A stretch of 45,779 nt of DNA from Chlamydiota bacterium (lineage in GTDB: Bacteria; Chlamydiota; Chlamydiia; Chlamydiales; JABDDJ01). The notes under the pieces were generated by a model. It was not told where the DNA came from. It saw nothing but the letters and a program-made list of their open reading frames with translations, and did not search any database. The translations under genes and the position numbers were made by a program. The DNA is taken from positions 1 to 45,779 of the forward strand of contig JABDDJ010000016.1 in NCBI GenBank assembly GCA_013287645.1, given 5' to 3'. Positions 8,841-18,181 of the stretch are shown here, one piece after another; the first letter of the stretch is position 1, and every line of letters begins with the position of its first letter.

Positions 8841-8868
8841 AACCACTGAGCCGGTGAGCTCAGTGGTT
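8841..8868 (-). terminator. Putative terminator hairpin after the secreted protein gene
   Basis: A 10-base-pair stem (aaccactgag / ctcagtggtt) with an 8-base loop starts about 10 bases after the stop of the minus-strand gene at 8879. The sequence after the stem on the minus strand (aactctct) is only weakly T-rich. It also sits directly upstream of the SET array, so it separates or attenuates transcription between the two. Confidence 0.55.
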
Positions 8869-8878
8869 TAAGATATAG

Positions 8879-9559
8879 TTACTTTTGAGGACGTGCCCAA
8901 GTCCAGATGGCTTCTCTTTGATCACCTGAGATGAGGACGAAGTCGTAAAATACATTCGGTACGCCTTGAGCGCCTAAGTATACGCGAGATCCAATTTGGA
9001 AATCGTTCAAGTTGTCCTTAATGACCCATGTTGTTCCGTCGCTAAGCATAATAACTTTTCTAGGATTCGTTGGTTCATACGAATACTTAGTTACAGGTTT
9101 CAGTTCACCATCTATAAAGACATATTTTGTATGAGGAACAAAGCCGTAAGATTTAAAATAAGTTTCTACTGAAGTAATTTTTAAAGCAGATGGATAATCT
9201 ATATGCTTGGTCAGCATTACATTTACTGTTTGACCTTTTGTGTGATTATAGAGTTGGAATTTATGTTCGCGCTTAAACCAATACCAGTCAGTGCGTACTT
9301 TTACTCGAACGATATCTCCCATAGACCAAGATTCAAAAGTAGCTCTGGATTTTGGATGTACTTTCCATTCAGATCCATCCTCTAAGATAGCCATTAAATC
9401 GCCTTCAAATTTTCCGTGACGGTCACCGCTAAAAACACCTTTAAATTGAATATGTTGAAGACTATTAGGATACACTTCTGCATAATTAGTAATAGCTTGG
9501 AGGCTAAATGCGCTGAAACATAGAGCAAATACACCCAAAATAAAAAGAATCTTATTCAT
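8879..9559 (-). CDS. Secreted hypothetical protein
   Basis: Protein of 226 residues. Residues 1-22 form a clear signal peptide (MNKILFILGVFALCFSAFSLQA), so it is exported across the inner membrane. The mature part is rich in beta-forming and aromatic residues. It contains two similar modules with an 'EDGSEWKV ... GDIVRVKVRTDW' and an 'SDGTTWVIKDN ... IGSRVYLGAQ' pattern, suggesting a duplicated small beta-barrel domain. I do not recognise the family. The start is supported by AAGGAAG just upstream. It is a single gene divergent from the EamA transporter and ends at a hairpin. Confidence 0.75.
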   Translation of the reverse strand: MNKILFILGVFALCFSAFSLQAITNYAEVYPNSLQHIQFKGVFSGDRHGKFEGDLMAILEDGSEWKVHPKSRATFESWSMGDIVRVKVRTDWYWFKREHKFQLYNHTKGQTVNVMLTKHIDYPSALKITSVETYFKSYGFVPHTKYVFIDGELKPVTKYSYEPTNPRKVIMLSDGTTWVIKDNLNDFQIGSRVYLGAQGVPNVFYDFVLISGDQREAIWTWARPQK

Positions 9560-9718
9560 CTTACTTCCTTAGTTGTTTAGAAATTTGTTAAAAGTCATAT
9601 ACATATGATACTGAAAATCTAATTTATAAGTCAAGTTTTTAATAACAAAAATTACTTGTGCTTTATTGTATCTTTTCAATATATTAGAAGTTGTTTTTTA
9701 TCTTTCAGAGCACCAAAG

Positions 9719-10657
9719 ATGTTTCCATCTATCAAAGGAATTATTTTTGCCCTTTCAGCTTGCTTCATATGGGGAATGATCTTTGTTATTCCTCAGTATA
9801 TGGGCGACTTTAACTGTCTTGAAGTAGCAATGGGCCGTTATTCCTTTTATGGGATCATTTCAGCCTCTATTTTTATCGTGGAATACTGCCGCGGTTCCTG
9901 TAGATACCCTTTGAAGATATGGTCAAAAGCCCTTGTCTTTTCCCTAATGTCTACCTTTGTCTACTATACCAGCGTTGTACTAGCATTGCGGTTTTCGACA
10001 CCGGCGGTGACAGCTCTGATACTAGGTATCAGCCCTATTGCGATTGCGTTTTATGGAAATTGGAAGCTTAAAGAGTGTAGCTATCGCAGTCTTATGCTGC
10101 CTTCTCTCTTGATCTTGGCAGGGCTTGTGATGATTAATATGCCCCATTTTACTGCTGTTGACTCCCCTCTTGAATATGTTTTAGGACTGCTTTGCAGCAT
10201 GGTAGCCTTGATGGCTTGGAGCTGGTATGTGGTAGCCAATGCACAATTTTTGAAATCTCATCCAGAGATAAGCTCCAACGACTGGTCTACTCTGATGGGC
10301 GTTACTACCATCCTTTGGGTTGGCCTTTTTGGCATTGTTTTAGTCCTATTTTCTCAAGATAATGCCCCTGCAGTCCATTCCGATTGGACCAGCTTTTTCA
10401 TAGGAAGCGCGATTCTGGGTTTTGTCTGCTCTTGGACAGGGGCCTTTTTATGGAATCGAGCAAGCTACTATCTGCCAGTCTCCTTGGCAGGACAATTGAC
10501 TATATTTGAAACACTCTTTGGGTTGTTATTTGTCTATTCCATTGCACAGGAACTCCCTCCTTTGATGGAGTGCTTAGGCATTATCCTTCTTACAGGGGCG
10601 GTGATTTATGGAATACGCGTCTCTACACACTCGACTGTTCAACACGCCATTACCTAG
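9719..10657 (+). CDS. EamA/DMT-superfamily transporter
   Basis: Protein of 312 residues made of about ten hydrophobic segments in two similar halves, the architecture of drug/metabolite transporters. The first segment (GIIFALSACFIWGMIFVIPQYM) has the usual WG motif of EamA proteins. The second half ends with PVSLAGQLTIFETLFGLLFVY and a final helix IILLTGAVIYGI, both typical of the family. It acts in the inner membrane; the substrate cannot be read from sequence, though metabolites or amino acids are exported or imported by relatives. The frame is open back to a TTG at 9656, but the ATG at 9719, where homologues would begin with the first membrane helix, is preferred. DUF2608 follows six bases after the stop, so the two are probably co-transcribed. 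Confidence 0.85.
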   Translation: MFPSIKGIIFALSACFIWGMIFVIPQYMGDFNCLEVAMGRYSFYGIISASIFIVEYCRGSCRYPLKIWSKALVFSLMSTFVYYTSVVLALRFSTPAVTALILGISPIAIAFYGNWKLKECSYRSLMLPSLLILAGLVMINMPHFTAVDSPLEYVLGLLCSMVALMAWSWYVVANAQFLKSHPEISSNDWSTLMGVTTILWVGLFGIVLVLFSQDNAPAVHSDWTSFFIGSAILGFVCSWTGAFLWNRASYYLPVSLAGQLTIFETLFGLLFVYSIAQELPPLMECLGIILLTGAVIYGIRVSTHSTVQHAIT

Positions 10658-10663
10658 GTTAAA

Positions 10664-11455
10664 ATGAAAAAATTATTTACCTTCTTACTACTACTCGTCG
10701 CTACCCTTTCAGAATCCGGCGAGATCCGTGAAATCCAAAAACTTGAAGAAGTTCATCAGTATATTTCATCTCCCCTGTCCAATAGAGAATGGATTCTTTT
10801 TGATATTGACTACACACTCATTGAGTCGAGCAATCCAGTCCTTCAAATGAATACTTTTAAAGTTTATAAAGATCGCTTGCACCAAGAGAAACAAAAGTTA
10901 TCTGAGGTACAGACTGATCACTTAGCCCCTATTGTCGTTACCGCAGCACCGAATCAACTGACTGAAAAAGACGCTGCCTTGATGGTTCAAAAACTCATTC
11001 ATCAAGGCGCTACAGTTATCGGCTTTACTGCTTTGGAAACCTCTGAGTACCCTGATGTAGGCGAGTTACCTGTCTGGCGCGACGCAGAGCTCGAGAGATT
11101 AGGGATTAACTTTGTCTTTATGGCAGATTCAAGAATAGATTTTAATGAGTTCCCTCCTTACAGAGGAACCTATCCCCTCTTTAGCAAGGGCGTTTTATAT
11201 GCAAATAGTACCATCTCTAAAGGAGATACCCTGGCTGCATTCTTAAAGCAGGTAGAGGAGAAGCCGGAGAGAATCCTCCTCGTAGACGATCTGTTAGAAA
11301 ATCATCAAACTGTCCAAGAAGAATTAGATAAGCTAGGAATATCCTTCCTAGGGCTACATTATAATCCTCCAGTGGATAGCTCTAAGCAAGTCACTGACGA
11401 AGCATGGAAATCCACTTGGGATTCTATTTTAGAGAGACTCTCGAGAGTTAGATAA
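10664..11455 (+). CDS. DUF2608 HAD-like secreted protein
   Basis: Protein of 263 residues with a hydrophobic N-terminus (MKKLFTFLLLLVATLSESG) that looks like a signal peptide. A HAD-type nucleophile motif FDIDYTL (46-52, Asp47 and Asp49) and a late acidic pair ILLVDD (Asp208-Asp209) match the DUF2608 family. That family is common in Chlamydiota and Legionella and is related to haloacid-dehalogenase phosphatases. A phosphatase acting in the periplasm or outside the cell is inferred; the substrate is unknown. The position just after the transporter suggests one transcript. Confidence 0.8.
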   Translation: MKKLFTFLLLLVATLSESGEIREIQKLEEVHQYISSPLSNREWILFDIDYTLIESSNPVLQMNTFKVYKDRLHQEKQKLSEVQTDHLAPIVVTAAPNQLTEKDAALMVQKLIHQGATVIGFTALETSEYPDVGELPVWRDAELERLGINFVFMADSRIDFNEFPPYRGTYPLFSKGVLYANSTISKGDTLAAFLKQVEEKPERILLVDDLLENHQTVQEELDKLGISFLGLHYNPPVDSSKQVTDEAWKSTWDSILERLSRVR

Positions 11456-11539
11456 CCGGTATTTTCGGGCACGGGCAAGGAGTTAATAGGGCACGAATGA
11501 TGTGGTAAAAAACTTTTCATTTAGTTTATTCCTGGAAAT

Positions 11540-12703
11540 ATGAATGTAGTATTTATATCTCCTTACTTTCCATTTAATTATTTTCATTTTTGTTCTCATT
11601 TATCCCATTTAGGAATCAATGTACTCGGTATCGATCAGATGCCTTTCGATCATCTTCATCAGCCTTTACGCACAAGCCTTAAAGACTATTATAGAGTCAA
11701 CGACCTGCATAATTACCACGAGTTAGTGCAAGCATGTGACTACTTTGTTAACCGCCATGGACCTATCCACCGCCTCGAATCGCATAATGAGCACTGGCTT
11801 CATACTCAAGCAAAACTAGCTTCACAGTTTCAGATACCAGGGCTAAACAATGACCAGATCGAAAAGGTCAAACGTAAATCAGAAATGAAAAAAGTATTTC
11901 ATTCGGCAGGATTAAACCCCGCGAAAGGCGATCTTGTGCCTACACTCGATGCAGCTCTACAGCTAAGCTCAAAGCTAGGATATCCGGTTATGCTTAAGCC
12001 TGACATAGGTGTAGGAGCCTTTGGATGCCGCAAAATACACCATGAGAATGAATTAAAAGAGTTTTTTAATTTTAAATATGCTCAAGACTATCTGATGGAG
12101 GAATTTATCCATGGAGATATCTACTCTTTCGATGGGTTAGTCGACAGAGACGGTCAAATTATTTTTTGTACCTCGCATGTTTACTGCGCTGGAATCGCCG
12201 AAATTGTACAAGGTCAGCTAGATCAATACTACTATTCACTACGTGAACTTCCTCCTGAACTGGAAAAAATTGGCCGTGAGACTGTCCAAGCCTATCAAGT
12301 AAAAGAACGCTTCTTCCATTTCGAGTATTTTTATACCCATCGCGAAAAACATTTTATTCCCATTGAAGTCAATATGCGGCCTCCAGGTGGTCCTACATTG
12401 GATATGTGCAACTATGCTTGCGATATAGATCTCTACAAATGGTGGGCCGAACTAATTGCTGGAGACACGACAAAAAAATCTTTTAACCGCAAATACCACT
12501 GCATGGCTATCTGCCGCAGGTACAAAAACAGCTATGCGCATACTCATGATGAAATTATGGATAAAGGTCGTGGACTGATCGTCCACCACGAAAACGCCCC
12601 TTCACTCTTCTATGCAACCATGGGCGATTTCTTCTACATCGCTCGGTCTAAAGATCTCGAAGAGCTCTTTGAACTGCAGAGATTTATCCAAAAACACAGA
12701 TAG
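11540..12703 (+). CDS. ATP-grasp domain ligase
   Basis: Protein of 387 residues. The N-terminal pre-ATP-grasp region begins with MNVVFISPYFPFNY. The central part holds the ATP-binding lysine in PVMLKPDIGVGAFG (149-162) and the hinge segment YLMEEFIHG (184-192). The Mg-binding signature IPIEVNMRPPGG (273-284) is the classic ATP-grasp end motif. Enzymes of this superfamily join a carboxylate to an amine or thiol through an acyl-phosphate. The specific substrate cannot be told, although the layout resembles carboxylate-amine ligases that make dipeptide-like compounds. It is soluble, with no signal peptide. It lies 84 bases after DUF2608 and may have its own promoter. The GxxExxY element starts 28 bases after its stop. 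Confidence 0.8.
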   Translation: MNVVFISPYFPFNYFHFCSHLSHLGINVLGIDQMPFDHLHQPLRTSLKDYYRVNDLHNYHELVQACDYFVNRHGPIHRLESHNEHWLHTQAKLASQFQIPGLNNDQIEKVKRKSEMKKVFHSAGLNPAKGDLVPTLDAALQLSSKLGYPVMLKPDIGVGAFGCRKIHHENELKEFFNFKYAQDYLMEEFIHGDIYSFDGLVDRDGQIIFCTSHVYCAGIAEIVQGQLDQYYYSLRELPPELEKIGRETVQAYQVKERFFHFEYFYTHREKHFIPIEVNMRPPGGPTLDMCNYACDIDLYKWWAELIAGDTTKKSFNRKYHCMAICRRYKNSYAHTHDEIMDKGRGLIVHHENAPSLFYATMGDFFYIARSKDLEELFELQRFIQKHR

Positions 12704-12730
12704 AGTTAGTTTAGCCTGTCTAGGCAGGTT

Positions 12731-13292
12731 CACCGCAGAGCCGCAGAGAACGCTGAGCAAACGCGGAGAGAACTTTGATTACTAAGTATAAGATGCGGCA
12801 TACTCGGAGATTTCTGAAAAGTTATTGACCATTCGACAGATACCTTCCTTGAGTAGCTCGACATTAAAGTTAATTAATAGTCCTATAGGGCAACCAGTGA
12901 GTCTTAAATAGGAAAGAAGTTGTGCTCTGTGAATCGCAGTTATGGATTCCACAGCTTTAATTTCAACTATAATCTTTTTTTGAACGAGTAGATCCAGGCG
13001 ATATGATTGATCGAGCTTTACCCCTTCATAGAATAGTGGTACTGTCTTTTCTCGCTCTACTAGTAGACCAGCCTTTTTCAACTCATAACAAAGACAAGTT
13101 AAATAAACCGACTCTAGCAATCCAGGACCCATCGAACGATGAACCTTTATCGCCAAACTAATTATTTGACCAGTAATGGAATTGAGAATACTGCTATCAC
13201 ATTTCATAGGCTTACAACAATAAATGAAGCTACAACTTTTGTGAAGAAAAAACTTCTCTGCGATTCCTCTGCGATCCCTGCGGCTCTGCGGT
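12731..13292. mobile_element. Inverted-repeat element carrying a GxxExxY gene
   Basis: The left arm 12731-12775 and right arm about 13247-13292 are imperfect inverted repeats. Read inward, the left arm starts accgcagagccgcagagaac and the right arm starts accgcagagccgcagggatc. Both arms are short tandem arrays of GC(A/G)(A/G)AG spaced 8 to 12 bases. The only gene inside is the GxxExxY protein. No transposase is present and I see no clear target-site duplication, so mobility is inferred from the boxed structure and from related copies at 18182 and 26899. Confidence 0.55.
12782..13207 (-). CDS. GxxExxY protein (PD-(D/E)XK nuclease fold, PDDEXK_3)
   Basis: Protein of 141 residues. The name-giving motif GLLESVY is at 29-35 within MGPGLLESVY. 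RLDLLV (70-75, Asp72) and VEIKAV (81-86, Glu82 and Lys84) form the core D...ExK of the PD-(D/E)XK nuclease fold. The C-terminal part CPIGLLINFNVELLKEGI is also typical. Length and motif order match complete family members, so the gene looks intact. The family is widespread and its biological role is not established; cleavage of DNA or RNA is inferred from the fold. It has no convincing ribosome-binding site and fills the space between two inverted GCRRAG-repeat arms. Confidence 0.85.
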   Translation of the reverse strand: MKCDSSILNSITGQIISLAIKVHRSMGPGLLESVYLTCLCYELKKAGLLVEREKTVPLFYEGVKLDQSYRLDLLVQKKIIVEIKAVESITAIHRAQLLSYLRLTGCPIGLLINFNVELLKEGICRMVNNFSEISEYAASYT

Positions 13293-13316
13293 TATTATCA
13301 GCTGTGTGTAAGGTGC

Positions 13317-15377
13317 CTACTTATTCCAAAATTCTTTTTTGAAGGTACTGCCACAGTGCACAAACTGATCTAAACGCACATTCTCTTTGAAGTTGACATA
13401 TTCGACACCCTCTTGCACATGGACCATATTGGCTTCACGCATGAGTCTCATCATTTTTACTTTAAGGCTTTCACTTTGGACAAGAACACCTGCGATATAT
13501 TCAGGAGGTACTCTATTTTTAATCACAAACTCGTTTTTATATCCCATAAATCTTTCTGCAATACTAATCATCTTGAATGGTCTATGGTTTTGAATCTTAG
13601 TAACTAACTCTAATACTGGATTGCGATTATAGTACTGCTTGCGTGCCTTTGATCCAAATTTGTCATCTTCATATCCATACCCACCAGTCCTTTCAAGGAT
13701 AGGTAATTCGATAAGAATTTGTTTATTTGAACAGTAAGGAAAATGCCAAACGGGTGTTTTATCATTAACGTTACTCTCTGGGATAACTCGTGCAAAAACT
13801 CCATCACCAGCCCCTTCTATTAAATCTTCTGCAGAAGAGACCCCATCTTTCATCAACCCTAAATATTTAAAACGATCAAAAGAGGAGAGAGCTCCCAGTT
13901 TAAGAATATTTATAATTCGTTTACATCCTCCAGAAACTCCTGCCATCAATCCTACGGCACCTCGCTGTTTCAGCTCTTCTACAATATGGACTGCCCATAG
14001 CTCTCTTCCAGGATAGACCACTTGCTTATACATCCGCTCTGAATATTCATTAAAAGTAGAGTTTAGTTTTGGTTCCTTTTCAATCATTTTTTTCTTCAAT
14101 TTTTCGGGAGAGATTTCAAAATATTTATTATCAATAGTAAAATTCAATTCCATTTTTGGGTAAAAACAGCGCATCAAAGAAAATATCTTCATTCTGGCCA
14201 CATCTTGGTCTCTTTCAGGTAATAGGACAGTAGGCATTCCTAAAGACCAGAGCATAATATGTAATTTTTTGAGCATCTCTTCTGGGGATCCTGTAGATTC
14301 CATTTCGATAGAAATATCATTTTGAATCGCCCTTATGCCAAAGTATGGAACTGATACAGTTCCTACTCCCTCAAATGTAATGCTTTCACAATCTCCAATA
14401 ATGAACCGATGCTTTTTTGAGTAAGTATTGTCCTTTAACAATTTATAAAAACCATTGGATTGACTACGTTCAATGACATTCTCACAAAAATTTTGAGGTA
14501 ATGAAGTAAAAAAATTATTCATATTATCTTTTAGAACAGCAAGAGTTTTACCAAGTTGAAAGCGGATATGATGGCAAACAGTAAAACTGACGCATATCAC
14601 ACGTGGTCTTTCATCAATGTTGCGCAATTTAAAATGAATATTGCCATTTTTAACAGCAGTCGTTCCGACATGATCTACAAATGTTCCAAAGCCTTCTACA
14701 GTTGGATCTTGAGTCAAGATGTCAGATATAATCGCTATCAGCTTAGGGTCTGGAGGAATTTGAGCTGCTACCCTCATTCTAATACGTAAAGCGGCTTCTA
14801 CATCACCTTTCTCAAGATAAAGTTGCGCTGCTCTTTCGCACATTAATGCTATCGAGACATGATTGTTAGGGTCTTGAAGATAAGATGCATCCTTTAAAAG
14901 GCTGTTAATAAAAAATTCTATTGATTCAGGATTTGCTTGAGGAATAGTGTTTTTAAACTTTTCCCATAAGCCGCGTATTTCTGCCTGATTCTTAGTTACA
15001 AGATTGGAAAAATCGAGGATCTCTTGAGTGAATTTTTCAAGTTCTTCAATTTTTTCATCGGCCCACTCCGGATTCCAACGTTTTTGGCTATCACTGGGTA
15101 ATTCTTCTTCTTTATTTTTTGTAGCTAGAGCCCAAAGTCCTGATGAGATCATGGCTTTGGTTTCATTGGATACACTTATATTTTCAATACATAGAGTTAC
15201 TGTAATCCTGAAAATTTCATCAATTTTAATAATTCTAAGAGTGGGATCTTTCTTTGAATGGGATTTATCACAAAGCTGAATATCATTGCCTTTTGTAGCA
15301 ATGCTCATCTCTTTGTTATCAGCAACAATATTTAACCAATTAGCCCAAGTATTAATATCAATGTTATTTAGATGCAT
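13317..15377 (-). CDS. Large protein with a PARP-like ADP-ribosyltransferase C-terminal region
   Basis: Protein of 686 residues. The N-terminal 250 residues look helical (WADEKIEELEKFTQEILDF; ERAAQLYLEKGDVEAALRIR, the latter TPR-like). Residues about 455-640 resemble the H-Y-E class of ADP-ribosyltransferase folds: LWAVHI with His464, ILKLGALSSFDRF (493-505), a GVSSAEDLIEGAGDGVF segment (512-528), and YKNEFVIKNRVPPEYI with Glu616. The last segment lines up well by eye with the catalytic-Glu strand of PARPs (NEYIVYD). If correct, it would attach ADP-ribose from NAD to a target, and a host-directed effector would be likely. The frame starts at an ATG at 15383, but AGGA touches that codon and lies six bases before the ATG at 15377, so 15377 is chosen. 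It follows the 887-residue gene by about 66 bases. Confidence 0.6.
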   Translation of the reverse strand: MHLNNIDINTWANWLNIVADNKEMSIATKGNDIQLCDKSHSKKDPTLRIIKIDEIFRITVTLCIENISVSNETKAMISSGLWALATKNKEEELPSDSQKRWNPEWADEKIEELEKFTQEILDFSNLVTKNQAEIRGLWEKFKNTIPQANPESIEFFINSLLKDASYLQDPNNHVSIALMCERAAQLYLEKGDVEAALRIRMRVAAQIPPDPKLIAIISDILTQDPTVEGFGTFVDHVGTTAVKNGNIHFKLRNIDERPRVICVSFTVCHHIRFQLGKTLAVLKDNMNNFFTSLPQNFCENVIERSQSNGFYKLLKDNTYSKKHRFIIGDCESITFEGVGTVSVPYFGIRAIQNDISIEMESTGSPEEMLKKLHIMLWSLGMPTVLLPERDQDVARMKIFSLMRCFYPKMELNFTIDNKYFEISPEKLKKKMIEKEPKLNSTFNEYSERMYKQVVYPGRELWAVHIVEELKQRGAVGLMAGVSGGCKRIINILKLGALSSFDRFKYLGLMKDGVSSAEDLIEGAGDGVFARVIPESNVNDKTPVWHFPYCSNKQILIELPILERTGGYGYEDDKFGSKARKQYYNRNPVLELVTKIQNHRPFKMISIAERFMGYKNEFVIKNRVPPEYIAGVLVQSESLKVKMMRLMREANMVHVQEGVEYVNFKENVRLDQFVHCGSTFKKEFWNK

Positions 15378-15443
15378 ACTCATTCCTTTTAATAAAAAAT
15401 CAAAAGAAATGTTACACTAGATATTAATAAATTACAAGTGTAG

Positions 15444-18107
15444 TTAATTAGGACTAATTAATAAGTCTTTTATTTTATCTTTAATTTTTTCGTCTTCGAT
15501 GAGGACACCTAAAAATGAAATAAATTCCCTATTCCCTCCAGCTTTTTGATAGAGGATCAAATCCATCATCGCAGCGTGAATTTGTTTTTTTTCCTTCACA
15601 TGTTGATAAATAGCAGAGATGTCTGCTATTGAAGGGTAGTCTTTGTCCAGATTCTTATATATCTTAAGAAGAACCTCATCGCGAACTGTGGGATCTTTAA
15701 TCTGTTTTGCAAATTCTAAAGCTTCTCCACATGGAATATGTATTTTTTCAGCTTCGTATTTTATTTTAAGGTCGTTATTTAGCTCTGTTTCTTTAAGTAT
15801 TACTTTACGAAGAGATTCATCCTCGATTTGAGAAGTAAACTCTTTAAGCAATAAAGCTAGTTTCTCGACTAATGATTCATCTCTTGTGAAAAGAGCTCGA
15901 ATGAGACCTCTACAGATAATTGGGAGGGCTTGCTGCTTTAATTTTGAATCACTAAATAGGGCACGATTATCTTGATAAGCCTTTAAAAAGCCACATATCG
16001 CATTATGGATAAGTGTTTCATTCTCTTTAAAGTATATAAAATATTCTAAACCTTTATCCATATAATTTTTAAAAAGATATTCGAAATCATAACTATCAGA
16101 TACTTCGAAAGCATAATCGAAATTCTTCATCATAAGGTTGTATCTACTCAAAACAATCGCCTCTCTTAAAGAGGCATGAATCTCACAGTCACAATTGGAA
16201 TAATCAGTAGCACCTTTTTGATTTCCTTCGATAATAGAACTCACACAAGGAAGTTTCAATTCCTCTAGAATTTCAGAATGAAAGCCCTGAAGGAGCTGTA
16301 TGAGTGCTTCGCGTTGACGATTCAAAAATTCAAAAGTACTCTCCATACTCTCTGGAGGTGTAATTTTAAGATTAATGAGCTCATTAATTTTATCGATGCC
16401 TTCTTTATTTATGTGTTCTTTATTTTTTTTGATTTGGGTTCTAATTTCAATTAATAAGTTTCGGAAAGATACAGGCGTAGATCTAGCAAAAGCTCTAATG
16501 ACATCAGGTTGTCGACTAAAATAGGGTTTTGATTCTTTATTTATCAGTAATCGATAAGAGTCCAATAAAAATTGATCTTTTTCCGGTGAATCAGGAATAA
16601 GATTAAGCTGTAGCTGATTCTGTTTGAAGCAGTGTTTATAGAATACATCAACCGCTTGAGTATAGATCTTTTTCTGTGAGTCATCTTTGCCAAGTTGACA
16701 AACTGCATTCCAGGCAAGAGTAAAGTTAAGTGCACAAAGCCGATTAAAAACGTCACGAAAGTTATTAATGGTTGGAAAAGGAGTACTAGTTTGGAGAGCA
16801 ACAAAAAGCTTCTGATAACTTATATCATCTTCCGCAACTTGACGTTTAGCCATGTAATCTAAGAACTCAGGAAATTCACAATGGCCTTTTGCAGCATTTA
16901 AAAATTCATCCCATTTAGGACACTGCTCAGCTTCAGCTAGTTTGGACCATAATTTTTTAACAACTTCATCAAAATTATGCATTGGATTCTTTTTGTAGCA
17001 GGTCGAAAGCAAGTACACTAGTCTGCTAAGATTATTGTTAAAAAGATTTTCAACAACAGCATCAAAATTTTCTGGAATATCTCCTTTAATAATTATATTA
17101 AAATAATTATTCCCAATCTTTTGTTCTGCTTGAAATTTAGAGAATTCCGGAATCTCAGATAAAATTTTATTATTTGACAAAAGTGCAGTAAGTTTTTGTA
17201 AAGTAGCTAGGCTCTTAGGTGATGAATTTGGCTCTAAGGGTTGAGAAAACTCTGTTTCTAATTCGGCAATCTCTTTTCTGAGTTCAGCTACAGTTTTAAA
17301 TTCATTTGTGCGTTTTGATAGCTCTGGACTAAAGGAAAAATCGGTTCTTTCAATAATTTTAAGTGTTTTCAGAATCGTTGGATCTTCACTTATTTTTAAG
17401 GGTTCAAGAGTGGTCGCTAAGTGAAAAGATTGCTTTAGTAATTCCTCAAAGCTTTTAAGAGGGCTTTCCTGATTTTCAAATGCAGGATCTTTGATAAAGT
17501 TTTGCAATGCAGAAAAGGCTTTGATTACTTTTTGAGGCGCTTCTTCATCCTTACGAGTAAAGTAGAGTGTGTCAATCGCATTCACTCTCTCCATTAAATC
17601 CAAGATTTTTTGGCATTTTTCTACTTCTATCTTTGCTCTTTTTAAATCACCCTGAGCGATGAATTGCTCTGTTTCTTTATAATTAACAGAAGGAAAACAG
17701 GACCAAGCAACCATTTTAAAAGAATGTCTTACTACAGTAGAAAGATAGGAAGAGCTGCTGGCAAGTTCTGAATATTGTTTAGAAACATTTATTAGGTTAG
17801 TTGTTGATAAGGGAGAGTCTTCTTTAAGTACTTCTGCAATACACTCTTGAGATAGAGAATAATATTTATCGATAACTTTTACGAATTCTTCTTTGACTTT
17901 TATCGAATCTCCACCGCTCATAATATATCTAAAAAATCTACCAACTAAAGGAATGGAACTAGTTGCATACCAATATAAATAAAAACGTTCTTGGCCATTT
18001 TCATTTATAATATAGAGATCTCTCAGGTCGTTAGATACGCTTAAAACATCATTATTATGCTCTATATTACGCTGGATCTGATTAATTTGAGTTGAAGTCA
18101 AAGACAT
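15444..18107 (-). CDS. Large alpha-helical hypothetical protein
   Basis: Protein of 887 residues, not recognised. It is charged and almost entirely helical by composition, with many Glu/Lys/Leu heptad-like stretches (AKIEVEKCQKILDLMERV, ELRKEIAELETEFSQ). There is no signal peptide. A short aromatic-hydrophobic stretch near residues 42-62 (FYLYWYATSSIPLVGRFFRYI) could touch membranes. No catalytic motif is visible. GAGGG six bases before the ATG supports the start. The gene is 66 bases upstream of, and on the same strand as, the ADP-ribosyltransferase-like gene, so they probably share a transcript. A scaffold or secreted effector role is only a guess. Its upstream region holds the 237-bp inverted-repeat element. 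Confidence 0.65.
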   Translation of the reverse strand: MSLTSTQINQIQRNIEHNNDVLSVSNDLRDLYIINENGQERFYLYWYATSSIPLVGRFFRYIMSGGDSIKVKEEFVKVIDKYYSLSQECIAEVLKEDSPLSTTNLINVSKQYSELASSSSYLSTVVRHSFKMVAWSCFPSVNYKETEQFIAQGDLKRAKIEVEKCQKILDLMERVNAIDTLYFTRKDEEAPQKVIKAFSALQNFIKDPAFENQESPLKSFEELLKQSFHLATTLEPLKISEDPTILKTLKIIERTDFSFSPELSKRTNEFKTVAELRKEIAELETEFSQPLEPNSSPKSLATLQKLTALLSNNKILSEIPEFSKFQAEQKIGNNYFNIIIKGDIPENFDAVVENLFNNNLSRLVYLLSTCYKKNPMHNFDEVVKKLWSKLAEAEQCPKWDEFLNAAKGHCEFPEFLDYMAKRQVAEDDISYQKLFVALQTSTPFPTINNFRDVFNRLCALNFTLAWNAVCQLGKDDSQKKIYTQAVDVFYKHCFKQNQLQLNLIPDSPEKDQFLLDSYRLLINKESKPYFSRQPDVIRAFARSTPVSFRNLLIEIRTQIKKNKEHINKEGIDKINELINLKITPPESMESTFEFLNRQREALIQLLQGFHSEILEELKLPCVSSIIEGNQKGATDYSNCDCEIHASLREAIVLSRYNLMMKNFDYAFEVSDSYDFEYLFKNYMDKGLEYFIYFKENETLIHNAICGFLKAYQDNRALFSDSKLKQQALPIICRGLIRALFTRDESLVEKLALLLKEFTSQIEDESLRKVILKETELNNDLKIKYEAEKIHIPCGEALEFAKQIKDPTVRDEVLLKIYKNLDKDYPSIADISAIYQHVKEKKQIHAAMMDLILYQKAGGNREFISFLGVLIEDEKIKDKIKDLLISPN

Positions 18108-18181
18108 ATTATCCCTCTTTTAGAGAGAAAGGATAGCTTTTACTTATATATCCGTCAAATGCCCATTTTCTTGCCCGAAAT

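Noticed and set aside
11456..11539. Repeated gggcac words between the DUF2608 and ATP-grasp genes
   Set aside because: Two or three short words only, with no arm pairing or further copies seen.
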